The notes below the pieces were generated by a model that saw only the letters and a program-made list of their open reading frames with translations, searched no databases and was not told where the DNA came from. Position numbers and translations under genes: made by a program. From Flavobacterium terrae (lineage in GTDB: Bacteria; Bacteroidota; Bacteroidia; Flavobacteriales; Flavobacteriaceae), in NCBI RefSeq assembly GCF_900142035.1, contig NZ_FQZI01000001.1:682001-746000 (forward strand): a stretch of 64,000 nt of DNA, given 5' to 3'. This document shows positions 37,469-44,609 of the stretch, piece after piece (position 1 is the stretch's first letter; each line of letters opens with the position of its first letter).

Positions 37469-37496
37469 AATGCCTTAATTGAGAAATCAAGGCATT
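37469..37496 (-). terminator. Hairpin between the peptide gene and the S8 protease
   Basis: AATGCCTT (37469-37476) and AAGGCATT (37489-37496) form an 8-base perfect stem over a 12-base loop. On the minus strand a short T-run follows. It would allow partial read-through, giving more peptide than protease transcript. Confidence 0.6.
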
Positions 37497-37504
37497 AAAT
37501 TATT

Positions 37505-37699
37505 CTAACCTTTGGTAACACGACTGATCATAGTTGTTACACCACCACCACCACCATTGTCAATTTCATTGTCAATTCCATTTCCATTGTCAACTACTCC
37601 AGATTTACCAGCAAAAATTAAATTTAACTCTTTTCTTTCAAAAATATGAACCGTTTGTTTATTGAATGTCAGTTTGCTTTTAAAATTTGATTTTTTCAT
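37505..37699 (-). CDS. RiPP-like precursor peptide, Cys-free
   Basis: A 64-residue peptide. Residues 8-34 (KSKLTFNKQTV, then KELNLIFAGKSG) match the leader pattern KLxLNKxTI...ELxxIxGG that I associate with Bacteroidetes class I lanthipeptide-type precursors. The following core is rich in Gly, Asn and Asp, with a run of five Gly (IDNEIDNGGGGGVTT), and ends MISRVTKG. It has no Cys, so thioether rings cannot form within it. No LanB or LanC is in the window. It lies between a membrane-bound regulator and a secreted S8 protease on the same strand. Its real modification, if any, is unknown. Confidence 0.55.
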   Translation of the reverse strand: MKKSNFKSKLTFNKQTVHIFERKELNLIFAGKSGVVDNGNGIDNEIDNGGGGGVTTMISRVTKG

Positions 37700-37786
37700 A
37701 TTATTTTAAGTTTAAATTCTGAAGCGAAACTATATTGATTTTGCTTTAGAACAAAAAACAATAAGGTTAGATATATCAATTTTACC

Positions 37787-39556
37787 TTATTTGTTTTGAT
37801 TTTCAATATTTTGTGTTTCAAACTTCTTGATAAATATAGATGGGAGAATTCCCATTTTTTCTTTAAAAGCATTACTAAAAACTTTAACAGACTTATATCC
37901 TAATAATTCAGATATTGATTCAATAGAATAAAACTTAATCTTTTTTTCCGTTTTGAGTAAATAAACAAAATAATTTATTCTTAAATTATTAATGTAATTA
38001 GTATAAGTAAATCCCAAATCATCGTTCAAATATTGCGACAAATAGGTTTTGTTCGTATTTATTTTTTTTGCTAAAAACTCGAGAGAACACTCATTAATTA
38101 AAAAACCGTTTGATGATTCAAATAAATCTAATCCTTTTTTAATTTGCTCTTTTTTCTCATCAGGTAATTTTTTCTTTTCGTTATTGGGTATAAGTTCTTC
38201 TTTTGATTTTATAGATGTAAGGTTTTTTGTCTCAATCTGATTTTTACTTTTTTGTTCATACAATTTTTGCTGAATGTTTAAGAAAGTATCTAAGTCATTT
38301 TGTAAAATACTTATTTTTTGTTTCATTCTTTTTTTACGATATGAATATACATATAAGACTATTAAAAAAACAATACTGATTATAATAACTATTGTAAGGA
38401 GTATTGTTTGTTTTAATTTCATTTTTCTCTCTACTTCTCTTTGATTATCTAATAATTTTGGGATTTCATAATTTTTATGCACAAATCCCTCTAAATCATT
38501 ATTATTTGAGTAAAAGACTTTATCTGCTTTGATTAATTGTTTTGAATAATACAACTCCTTATTAATATCCCCCTTTTTTTTATAATAGGAAATTAAAAAT
38601 TCATAAGCATCTATATTGTCAGGATAAATATCATTTTTTTTAGAAAATATACTATCTACTTTTTTAAAATAAAGAATAGCTTTCTCATTTAAATGTAATT
38701 TTTCATAATTTTTCCCTATGTAATAGCTTGTCATAGAGTAAACGGTGAAATCATTTTTAGTAGTTGTGTAATTTATTGATTTAAGTAAATATTGTAAAGA
38801 TTTTTGAAACTCTTTGTTTTTAAAATGATAAATTGACTCTAATAATTTGAAAATTTTGACTAGGCTTTCCTCTTTTAAATTTTTTGATAATTCTAGACCT
38901 GAATTAATAAAGAGTTTGGATTTTTGAAGGTTGTTTTTTCCTAAATAGTTTTCAGCTTGTAATGAATAGAAATAGAGTTTTAGGTTGGGATTTTCTATAG
39001 TGCAATAGTCTTTTAATTCATTTAATATTATGATTGAATCATCATACATACATAGCAAACATTTTAAAGCGGCTATTTGCATCTTTATTTCATTAACTCC
39101 TTTTAGATCTTTTTTGTTGCATTTTTTGTATGCTAACAAATAATATTTTAATGATTTACTATTTTGTCTTGTTCTATAATAAATATCTCCCAGTTTTAAA
39201 AAATACTTAAAAACTAATGAAGGTTTATTCGATTGAATATACACTAGCATAAGTTTTGCATACTCTATAGCATCTTTTTCTGATGAAACATCAATTTTGA
39301 ATTCATATCCTTTTATAATATGATCTTGGTTCGATTCATTAAGAGCTTTTTTTAGGTAATAATCACTGTAAGTTTTTACAAATGGCTCTTTGTTTAAATT
39401 TTGTACAATCTTTATTCTTAACTCTTCATAGTTATATTTAGATAAAGTATCATTTTTAAGATTTTGAGCTTTTGATAAGCTAAAAGATAATAAATAAATT
39501 AAAATTAAAGTTTTAAACTTCAAGGATATTGTAAACTTGTTTGTTTTTATTTTCAT
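37787..39556 (-). CDS. Membrane-anchored TPR / AraC-type transcription regulator
   Basis: A 589-residue protein. ATG 39556 gives a signal-like N-terminus (LKFKTLILIYLLSFSLSKAQ). An earlier in-frame ATG at 39643 would bury it. Residues about 35-370 contain TPR-like helices. A membrane span follows (TILLTIVIIISIVFLIVLYVY, near 415), then a coiled coil and a C-terminal AraC-type HTH domain (LEFLAKKINTNKTYLSQYLND, SISELLGYKSVKVFSNAFK). The TPR part would lie in the periplasm and the DNA-binding part in the cytoplasm. It probably senses an envelope or peptide signal and controls the nearby RiPP genes on either side. Confidence 0.85.
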   Translation of the reverse strand: MKIKTNKFTISLKFKTLILIYLLSFSLSKAQNLKNDTLSKYNYEELRIKIVQNLNKEPFVKTYSDYYLKKALNESNQDHIIKGYEFKIDVSSEKDAIEYAKLMLVYIQSNKPSLVFKYFLKLGDIYYRTRQNSKSLKYYLLAYKKCNKKDLKGVNEIKMQIAALKCLLCMYDDSIIILNELKDYCTIENPNLKLYFYSLQAENYLGKNNLQKSKLFINSGLELSKNLKEESLVKIFKLLESIYHFKNKEFQKSLQYLLKSINYTTTKNDFTVYSMTSYYIGKNYEKLHLNEKAILYFKKVDSIFSKKNDIYPDNIDAYEFLISYYKKKGDINKELYYSKQLIKADKVFYSNNNDLEGFVHKNYEIPKLLDNQREVERKMKLKQTILLTIVIIISIVFLIVLYVYSYRKKRMKQKISILQNDLDTFLNIQQKLYEQKSKNQIETKNLTSIKSKEELIPNNEKKKLPDEKKEQIKKGLDLFESSNGFLINECSLEFLAKKINTNKTYLSQYLNDDLGFTYTNYINNLRINYFVYLLKTEKKIKFYSIESISELLGYKSVKVFSNAFKEKMGILPSIFIKKFETQNIENQNK

Positions 39557-40085
39557 CTTAAATATCTTATAATCAATGCTAATTTGTGTGTATTTATCAA
39601 TTTGAAGTGTAAATTGATAAATTTTCCCTAGGCTCATTTGCACACTTCATTTCCCTCGCTTTCCTTTGCTTAAAGAAAATTAAGTGCAAAACTAAACAAA
39701 GATTTTTGATAGTTCGTTGTCGATTTTAGATTTCATAATTAAATAACAAAATACGAACCAAGGAATGATGCTAATTTTAGTAAATGTGATTTTTTACTCT
39801 AATCATTTTCATCGAAAGAATATAATGTATTATAATCTCCCATTAGTGAAATAGTGCAACTGCTTTTGGGTTAGTTATTTTCAAGAGGAAGCTCTATAAA
39901 CCTTCGCGTTAGTTAAGGGTTAAAATTCAATATGATTAACTATTTAGTGGGCAAATAATAGCTATTAACCAACAGTCATTGTATTTTAATTTTCGGAATC
40001 AACCTAAGTTTATAGGAAGTGCAAATAAATTTATGAATCAATATACAATATTTATATATCATTAAAGTCAAATTAAAAGCTGGAA
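39557..40085. other. 529-base divergent control region
   Basis: Separates the leftward regulator/peptide/protease genes from the rightward RiPP genes. No coding frame is seen. Two direct GTTAGTTA copies lie at 39870-39877 and 39908-39915, 38 bases apart, and could be operator halves. The rest is AT-rich. No convincing TAnnTTTG promoter pair was found, which would suit an activator-dependent promoter. Confidence 0.45.
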
Positions 40086-42485
40086 ATGCAAAAGTTAAAA
40101 CAAAATCTGTTATTAGTATTCACTTTAGTACCTTTTATAATGCAAGCACAATTTGATATTACTGGAACTGTTGTAGGTCAAGACAACTCGACTATAGCTA
40201 CAGCTGAGGTAATTGTGTTAAGTAATGAAAATAGTGCACTTGTGAGCCAACTTACAGATGAACAAGGTAATTTTAAAGTTACGATTAATCAAGGTAATTA
40301 TATTTTACAAATTAAACAGCTAGGTGTTATCTTACTGGAAAAAAATGTAACTATTTTTCAAAATACAAACTTAGGGATACTCAATGTTGATGATTCAAAA
40401 AAATTAGAAGAGATAGTTATCTCAACAAAAAAGAAATTAATTGAACGAAAAGTTGATAGACTGGTTTTTAATGTACAGAACAGCGTTAGAGCTTCTAGCG
40501 GTGATGCACTTGATGCCTTAAAAGTCACTCCTGGAATTAGAGTGCAAAATGAAACCATAGCTATGATTGGTAAAAGTGATATGGGAGTGCTAGTTAATGA
40601 TAAATTAGTGCAGTTGTCAGGAGAAGAATTAATTAATTATTTGAAAACTATAACAGCAGACAATATAAAATCAATAGAAGTGATTACAACACCTCCTGCG
40701 AAGTACAGTGCAGAAGGAAATAGTGGTCTTGTTAATATTATTTTAAAAAAAGTAAAACAAAACAGTTGGAGTGCAAGTTTAAAAGGTAGTTATAGACAAG
40801 CTACTTATGGTACAAGTGGTACAGGTGGTACTTTTACTTTTCAAAAAGATAAACATACCATGGTAGCTAGCACAAATTATTCTAATGGGAGCTATTATGG
40901 ACTTGAAGAATCTATTATAAAATACCCAACACAGTTATGGGAAAGCAAAGGGTCTGGTAAATATTATACTAATTTATGGGGTAATCGTTTAGGGTATGAT
41001 TATCAAGTTTCAAAGAAATGGAGTTTTGGTGTACAATATATAGGGAGTTTTAATAAGCCTGATATAAATGATGCTAGTTTAGCAACTATGACAGATAATA
41101 TTTCACAAAATACAAACGCAATTATAAACTCTAATGGGCAAAATCGAAAAAAAAATATTTTAAATTCGTTAAATGCTCATACCAATATGGATTTGGATAC
41201 CGTAGGAAGAAAAATGAGTTTAGATATAGACTATTTAGATTATAAATCGACAAATAATCGTAATTTTTATACGGCTACAACGGCTAATTCGCAGTCTGGT
41301 TTACAAAATGGAAGTCAAAATACTTTGAACCAAACGGAGAATAATATTAAAAATTTAAGCGCTCAGGTTCATATAGATCATCCACTAAAATGGGCAAAAA
41401 TCAATTATGGCTTACGTTTTTCTTTTTCAAATACAAATAACGACATTGCTCTTTATGATCTGTCAGGAATGCAACCTACACTTAATAATGCTCAAAGTAA
41501 TGTGTTTGAATATATTGAAAATACTCAAGCAGCTTATATTTCAGGGAATAAATCTTTTGGAAAAAATAAATGGGATTTGCAAGTAGGGTTACGTGTAGAA
41601 AATACTCAAACTAAAGGAAATTCAATCTCGCTTAATCAAGTAAATAAAAATAGTTATTTCCGTTGGTTTCCAACTCTTTACTTATTGCATAAGATCAATG
41701 ACAATAAAACAATAACTCTAAGTTATTCGAAAAGAATTTTTAGACCTAATTTTAATAATTTAAACCCGTTTAGATGGTATAGTTCACAGTATTCTTATTC
41801 TGAAGGCAATCCAAATCTAATTCCAGGGATTGCAAATAATTTTGAACTTAATTATAATTACAAAGACAATTTAAACACTACTGTGTATTTTAGTAAAGGT
41901 GTAAATAACTTCGGACAAGTTGTTACATTGAATACAGATGACTATGTGCAAAGAATTACACGACTAAATTATTTTAGTAATTATAGTGCAGGTATAACAC
42001 AAAATTATAGTTATACAGGAAAGAAATGGTGGGAAAACCAAAATACAATATCTATATTTTTTCAACATTCTGATTCTTATATTTATCCAGTCACACCACA
42101 AAGCAATGAAAGTTTTAGTGCATACATAAGTTCTTCAAATAATTTTATACTAAATAAAACAGTTTCAAGCGGGTTTGAGGTAACTCACTATTTTCCTAAT
42201 CAATCAGGTGATTTAACGTATAATTATGCTCGAACCTACCTTAGTTTTTTTGTTCAGGCTTCTTTTTTAAATAGAAAACTGCAAACAACATTCGCTGTGG
42301 AAAATATATTAAAAACTAATGATTTTAATAATTCCAGTATTCGCAATGGCTTTGATGCAAGTTACAAAGGCTATTATGATTCAAGATATATAGGGGTACA
42401 ACTTGTTTATAAAATGGGGAGCAGTAAAGTAAATGCAAGGAATCGAAAAGTGAGTAATGAACAAGAGAAAAATAGAATAAATTAA
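40086..42485 (+). CDS. TonB-dependent-type outer membrane beta-barrel protein
   Basis: A 799-residue outer membrane protein. The signal peptide ends near IMQAQ. Residues about 25-100 form a carboxypeptidase-regulatory-like beta domain (FDITGTVVGQDNSTI), followed by a plug-like part (RASSGDALDALKVTPGIRV, AEGNSGLVNIILKK) and a barrel of the OMP_b-brl_3 kind to the C-terminus. The last residues are charged and do not end in an aromatic residue. It precedes two RiPP precursors in the same direction, so it may import or export the mature peptide, act as its receptor, or give immunity. The choice among these is open. Confidence 0.88.
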   Translation: MQKLKQNLLLVFTLVPFIMQAQFDITGTVVGQDNSTIATAEVIVLSNENSALVSQLTDEQGNFKVTINQGNYILQIKQLGVILLEKNVTIFQNTNLGILNVDDSKKLEEIVISTKKKLIERKVDRLVFNVQNSVRASSGDALDALKVTPGIRVQNETIAMIGKSDMGVLVNDKLVQLSGEELINYLKTITADNIKSIEVITTPPAKYSAEGNSGLVNIILKKVKQNSWSASLKGSYRQATYGTSGTGGTFTFQKDKHTMVASTNYSNGSYYGLEESIIKYPTQLWESKGSGKYYTNLWGNRLGYDYQVSKKWSFGVQYIGSFNKPDINDASLATMTDNISQNTNAIINSNGQNRKKNILNSLNAHTNMDLDTVGRKMSLDIDYLDYKSTNNRNFYTATTANSQSGLQNGSQNTLNQTENNIKNLSAQVHIDHPLKWAKINYGLRFSFSNTNNDIALYDLSGMQPTLNNAQSNVFEYIENTQAAYISGNKSFGKNKWDLQVGLRVENTQTKGNSISLNQVNKNSYFRWFPTLYLLHKINDNKTITLSYSKRIFRPNFNNLNPFRWYSSQYSYSEGNPNLIPGIANNFELNYNYKDNLNTTVYFSKGVNNFGQVVTLNTDDYVQRITRLNYFSNYSAGITQNYSYTGKKWWENQNTISIFFQHSDSYIYPVTPQSNESFSAYISSSNNFILNKTVSSGFEVTHYFPNQSGDLTYNYARTYLSFFVQASFLNRKLQTTFAVENILKTNDFNNSSIRNGFDASYKGYYDSRYIGVQLVYKMGSSKVNARNRKVSNEQEKNRIN

Positions 42486-42621
42486 AAAATATTTAAACTC
42501 CTGTAATTTGTAGTGTACAATGCAAAAAACAGGAATTTTAAATAACTATTTGCGCAAATTATCCGACTGCTCGGAGAAATAATAAGCAGAAATAATAAAT
42601 AATTCTAAATTTTAATAAAAA
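42486..42621 (+). other. Leader region before the first RiPP precursor
   Basis: A 136-base gap. TCCTGT (42499-42504) and ACAGGA (42529-42534) could close a weak stem followed by ATTTTA, and CCGACTGCTCGG near 42561 is a small hairpin. No consensus promoter was found. The precursor may share the transcript of the outer membrane protein or have a regulated promoter here. Confidence 0.35.
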
Positions 42622-42837
42622 ATGAAAATAAATAAAATAGAAAACTTCGATTTATCAAAATTTGAAGCACTTGAAGTTAAAGGGGAAACATTAAAAGGTG
42701 GTTTTTCAATAGCATTAGTAGGTGGGTTAAAAGAAGCAGTTGGTGATGAAGGCACTACTAACAATTGTAATGGAGGGAACTGTGTTGCTGGTTGTGGTAC
42801 AGGACAAACTGTTAATAAATTTATTTGTGCTTCATAG
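42622..42837 (+). CDS. RiPP precursor peptide 1 (Cys-rich, double-Gly leader)
   Basis: A 71-residue peptide. The leader (MKINKIENFDLSKFEALEVK, then GETLKGG) ends in Gly26-Gly27, a C39-type cleavage site. A second GG at 34-35 (ALVGG) could be an alternative. The core has four Cys at 49, 54, 58 and 69 in NNCNGGNCVAGCGT and FICAS. It shares GG-FS, a fixed 18-19 residue spacer and NNCxGGNC with the next peptide. The neighbouring radical SAM enzyme probably links these Cys to carbon atoms of other residues (sacti- or ranthipeptide type thioethers), followed by export through the C39 ABC protein. Product and activity are unknown. Confidence 0.85.
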   Translation: MKINKIENFDLSKFEALEVKGETLKGGFSIALVGGLKEAVGDEGTTNNCNGGNCVAGCGTGQTVNKFICAS

Positions 42838-42852
42838 ATAAGTAATTTTTAA

Positions 42853-42881
42853 ATCACTTGCCTGCTATGTAGGCAAGTGAT
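42853..42881 (+). terminator. Strong hairpin after RiPP precursor 1
   Basis: ATCACTTGCCT (42853-42863) and AGGCAAGTGAT (42871-42881) form a perfect 11-base stem over a 7-base loop. No T-run follows, so it is more likely an mRNA stabiliser or a partial attenuator than a full terminator. Confidence 0.75.
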
Positions 42882-42940
42882 GCTTATGATAAAATTTAGT
42901 AAATTGCAAATTAGTGAAAACAAACTTAGAGAAACAAAAT

Positions 42941-43183
42941 ATGAACACAATTAATCAATTTTCTAGATTATCATTAAATGAATCACAAAAACTTGTTGGT
43001 GGTTTTTCAGAAGTGTTTACCTTAGAAAATACTGTTAATGAACAACAAGAAGGGGCTAATAATTGCAAAGGAGGGAACTGTGCAGCAGCAACATGCAACC
43101 AACAAAAGCCTAAAAAAGCCAAGGGAAAAAATTCTAATTGTGTAGGCAACTGTGTTTCTGGTTGCGGTACTAAAAATAGTTGA
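42941..43183 (+). CDS. RiPP precursor peptide 2 (Cys-rich, double-Gly leader)
   Basis: An 80-residue peptide. ATG 42941 is preferred over an in-frame GTG at 42914. The leader (FSRLSLNESQKLVGG) ends in Gly20-Gly21. The core has six Cys at 42, 47, 52, 67, 71 and 75: NNCKGGNCAAATC, a Lys-rich linker (KPKKAKGKNS), then NCVGNCVSGCGT. The last part repeats the precursor 1 motif NCVAGCGT, so this peptide looks like precursor 1 with an inserted second Cys module. It ends 97 bases before the radical SAM gene and is presumably its substrate. Confidence 0.85.
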   Translation: MNTINQFSRLSLNESQKLVGGFSEVFTLENTVNEQQEGANNCKGGNCAAATCNQQKPKKAKGKNSNCVGNCVSGCGTKNS

Positions 43184-43206
43184 AATTTAAATTAGGGATA
43201 TTTCTA

Positions 43207-43234
43207 TCCGTTATTTTTTTTAAAAAGTAATGGA
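43207..43234 (+). terminator. Imperfect hairpin between precursor 2 and the maturase
   Basis: TCCGTTATTTTT (43207-43218) pairs with AAAAAGTAATGGA (43222-43234), including G-T wobbles. An outer TATCC/GGATA pair is also possible. No T-run follows. It could lower maturase expression relative to the precursors. Confidence 0.45.
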
Positions 43235-43280
43235 AAGGATAATCTCATGTTTAATTTAAATAAATTTAAACGATAAAATC

Positions 43281-44609
43281 ATGAAAAAATATAGCCAATT
43301 TAATACTATTTTGCCCTATAAAAATAAGTTTGTTTTGTATAATTCATTTGAGCAAAAATTTTTATTTATTGAAAATGACTTAAAACTTATACTCGAAGCT
43401 GCCATTAGTGAAGGAATTAATGGTTTGCAAAATATACACCCCACTTTTTATGAGTATTTAGTAACTAATAATTTTTTAATTGATGATTCAATCAATGAAA
43501 TTGAGAAAGTTAAGAAAATAAGTAAAGAGGTTGATGAAAATACAGATTTTTTTCATTTAACAGTAAATCCAACGATGAATTGTAATTTTAAATGCTGGTA
43601 CTGTTATGAAACTCATATCAAAGATTCAAAGCTGGATTACTCGGTTTTAGATTCTGTAAAACTTTTTGCTACAAAGACAATATCAAAACCAGATTTAAAA
43701 CAATTTTCTCTATCATTTTTCGGAGGGGAGCCTTTGTTATATTTTAAGAAAAATGTCGAACCCCTTATTGATCATGTTCGTGAACAAAGTATTTTGTTTG
43801 ATAAAAAATATTCTGTTAGTTTCACTACAAATGGTTATTTAGTTAATGATTCTTTCATTGATTATTTTAAAAAGCATGATATGTATGCTCATTTGCAAAT
43901 TACTTTAGATGGTTATAAAGAAGAGCATGATGAAGTTCGATTTGTAAATAAAAAGAAAGGGAGTTATGCTGAAATTATGGCAAATATTACCAAACTATTA
44001 TTAAACGATCGTTTTAGAATTACTCTACGTATTAATTATACAGATAAGAATATTCATAACTGTTATAAAATAATTGAGGATCTTCAAGATGTACCACTAG
44101 ATATAAGAAAAGAAAAATTAGTAATTGACTTTCATAGAGTTTGGCAAAACGATCAATTAGATGATACAAGTACGATTGTAATGGATAATGTTGCAAAAAT
44201 GGAAGCTCAAGGATTTGTTACAAATGTTGTCTATTCACCTAATAACGTGAAAGATTCTTGCTATGCAGACAAAAGAAATAGTGCTACTGTAAATTACAAT
44301 GGTGACTTGTTTAAATGTACAGCAAGAGATTTTCTCTCTGAAAATAGAGCAGGTTATATATCACAAGATGGTGATTTAATTTGGGAAAACGGCTACTTAG
44401 ATAGAAGAATGGATTCTAAATTTAAAAATAAGCCTTGCCTTTCTTGCAGAATTATGCCTTTATGTAATGGAGGTTGTACACAACATGCTATGGAGAATGA
44501 AGGAGAAGATTATTGTGTTTTCCATGGAGACGAATCTGAAAAAGATAAAGTTGTTTTTACAAAAATCGAGGAAATATTACAAGAAAATGCTGTTCTACAA
44601 GAAGCCTAA
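43281..44609 (+). CDS. Radical SAM/SPASM peptide maturase
   Basis: A 442-residue enzyme. An N-terminal region of about 90 residues may bind the precursor leader. The radical SAM cluster is CNFKCWYC (Cys101, Cys105, Cys108), followed by FFGGEPLLYF and the typical barrel strands. The C-terminal SPASM domain has CYADKRN, LFKCTARDF, CLSCRIMPLCNGGC and DYC, enough ligands for two auxiliary Fe-S clusters. It would use S-adenosylmethionine to make a 5'-deoxyadenosyl radical and form thioether or C-C links in the neighbouring Cys-rich peptides. It overlaps the ABC gene by 23 bases. The exact reaction cannot be read from sequence. Confidence 0.93.
   Translation: MKKYSQFNTILPYKNKFVLYNSFEQKFLFIENDLKLILEAAISEGINGLQNIHPTFYEYLVTNNFLIDDSINEIEKVKKISKEVDENTDFFHLTVNPTMNCNFKCWYCYETHIKDSKLDYSVLDSVKLFATKTISKPDLKQFSLSFFGGEPLLYFKKNVEPLIDHVREQSILFDKKYSVSFTTNGYLVNDSFIDYFKKHDMYAHLQITLDGYKEEHDEVRFVNKKKGSYAEIMANITKLLLNDRFRITLRINYTDKNIHNCYKIIEDLQDVPLDIRKEKLVIDFHRVWQNDQLDDTSTIVMDNVAKMEAQGFVTNVVYSPNNVKDSCYADKRNSATVNYNGDLFKCTARDFLSENRAGYISQDGDLIWENGYLDRRMDSKFKNKPCLSCRIMPLCNGGCTQHAMENEGEDYCVFHGDESEKDKVVFTKIEEILQENAVLQEA

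Noticed and set aside
37505..37699. Calling the Cys-free peptide a lanthipeptide
   Set aside because: The leader pattern fits, but there is no Cys to form lanthionine and no LanB/LanC in the window, so only RiPP-like is justified.
44467..44586. Extended start for the C39 exporter
   Set aside because: It reads the maturase gene in another frame and would place 40 unusual residues before the C39 domain.
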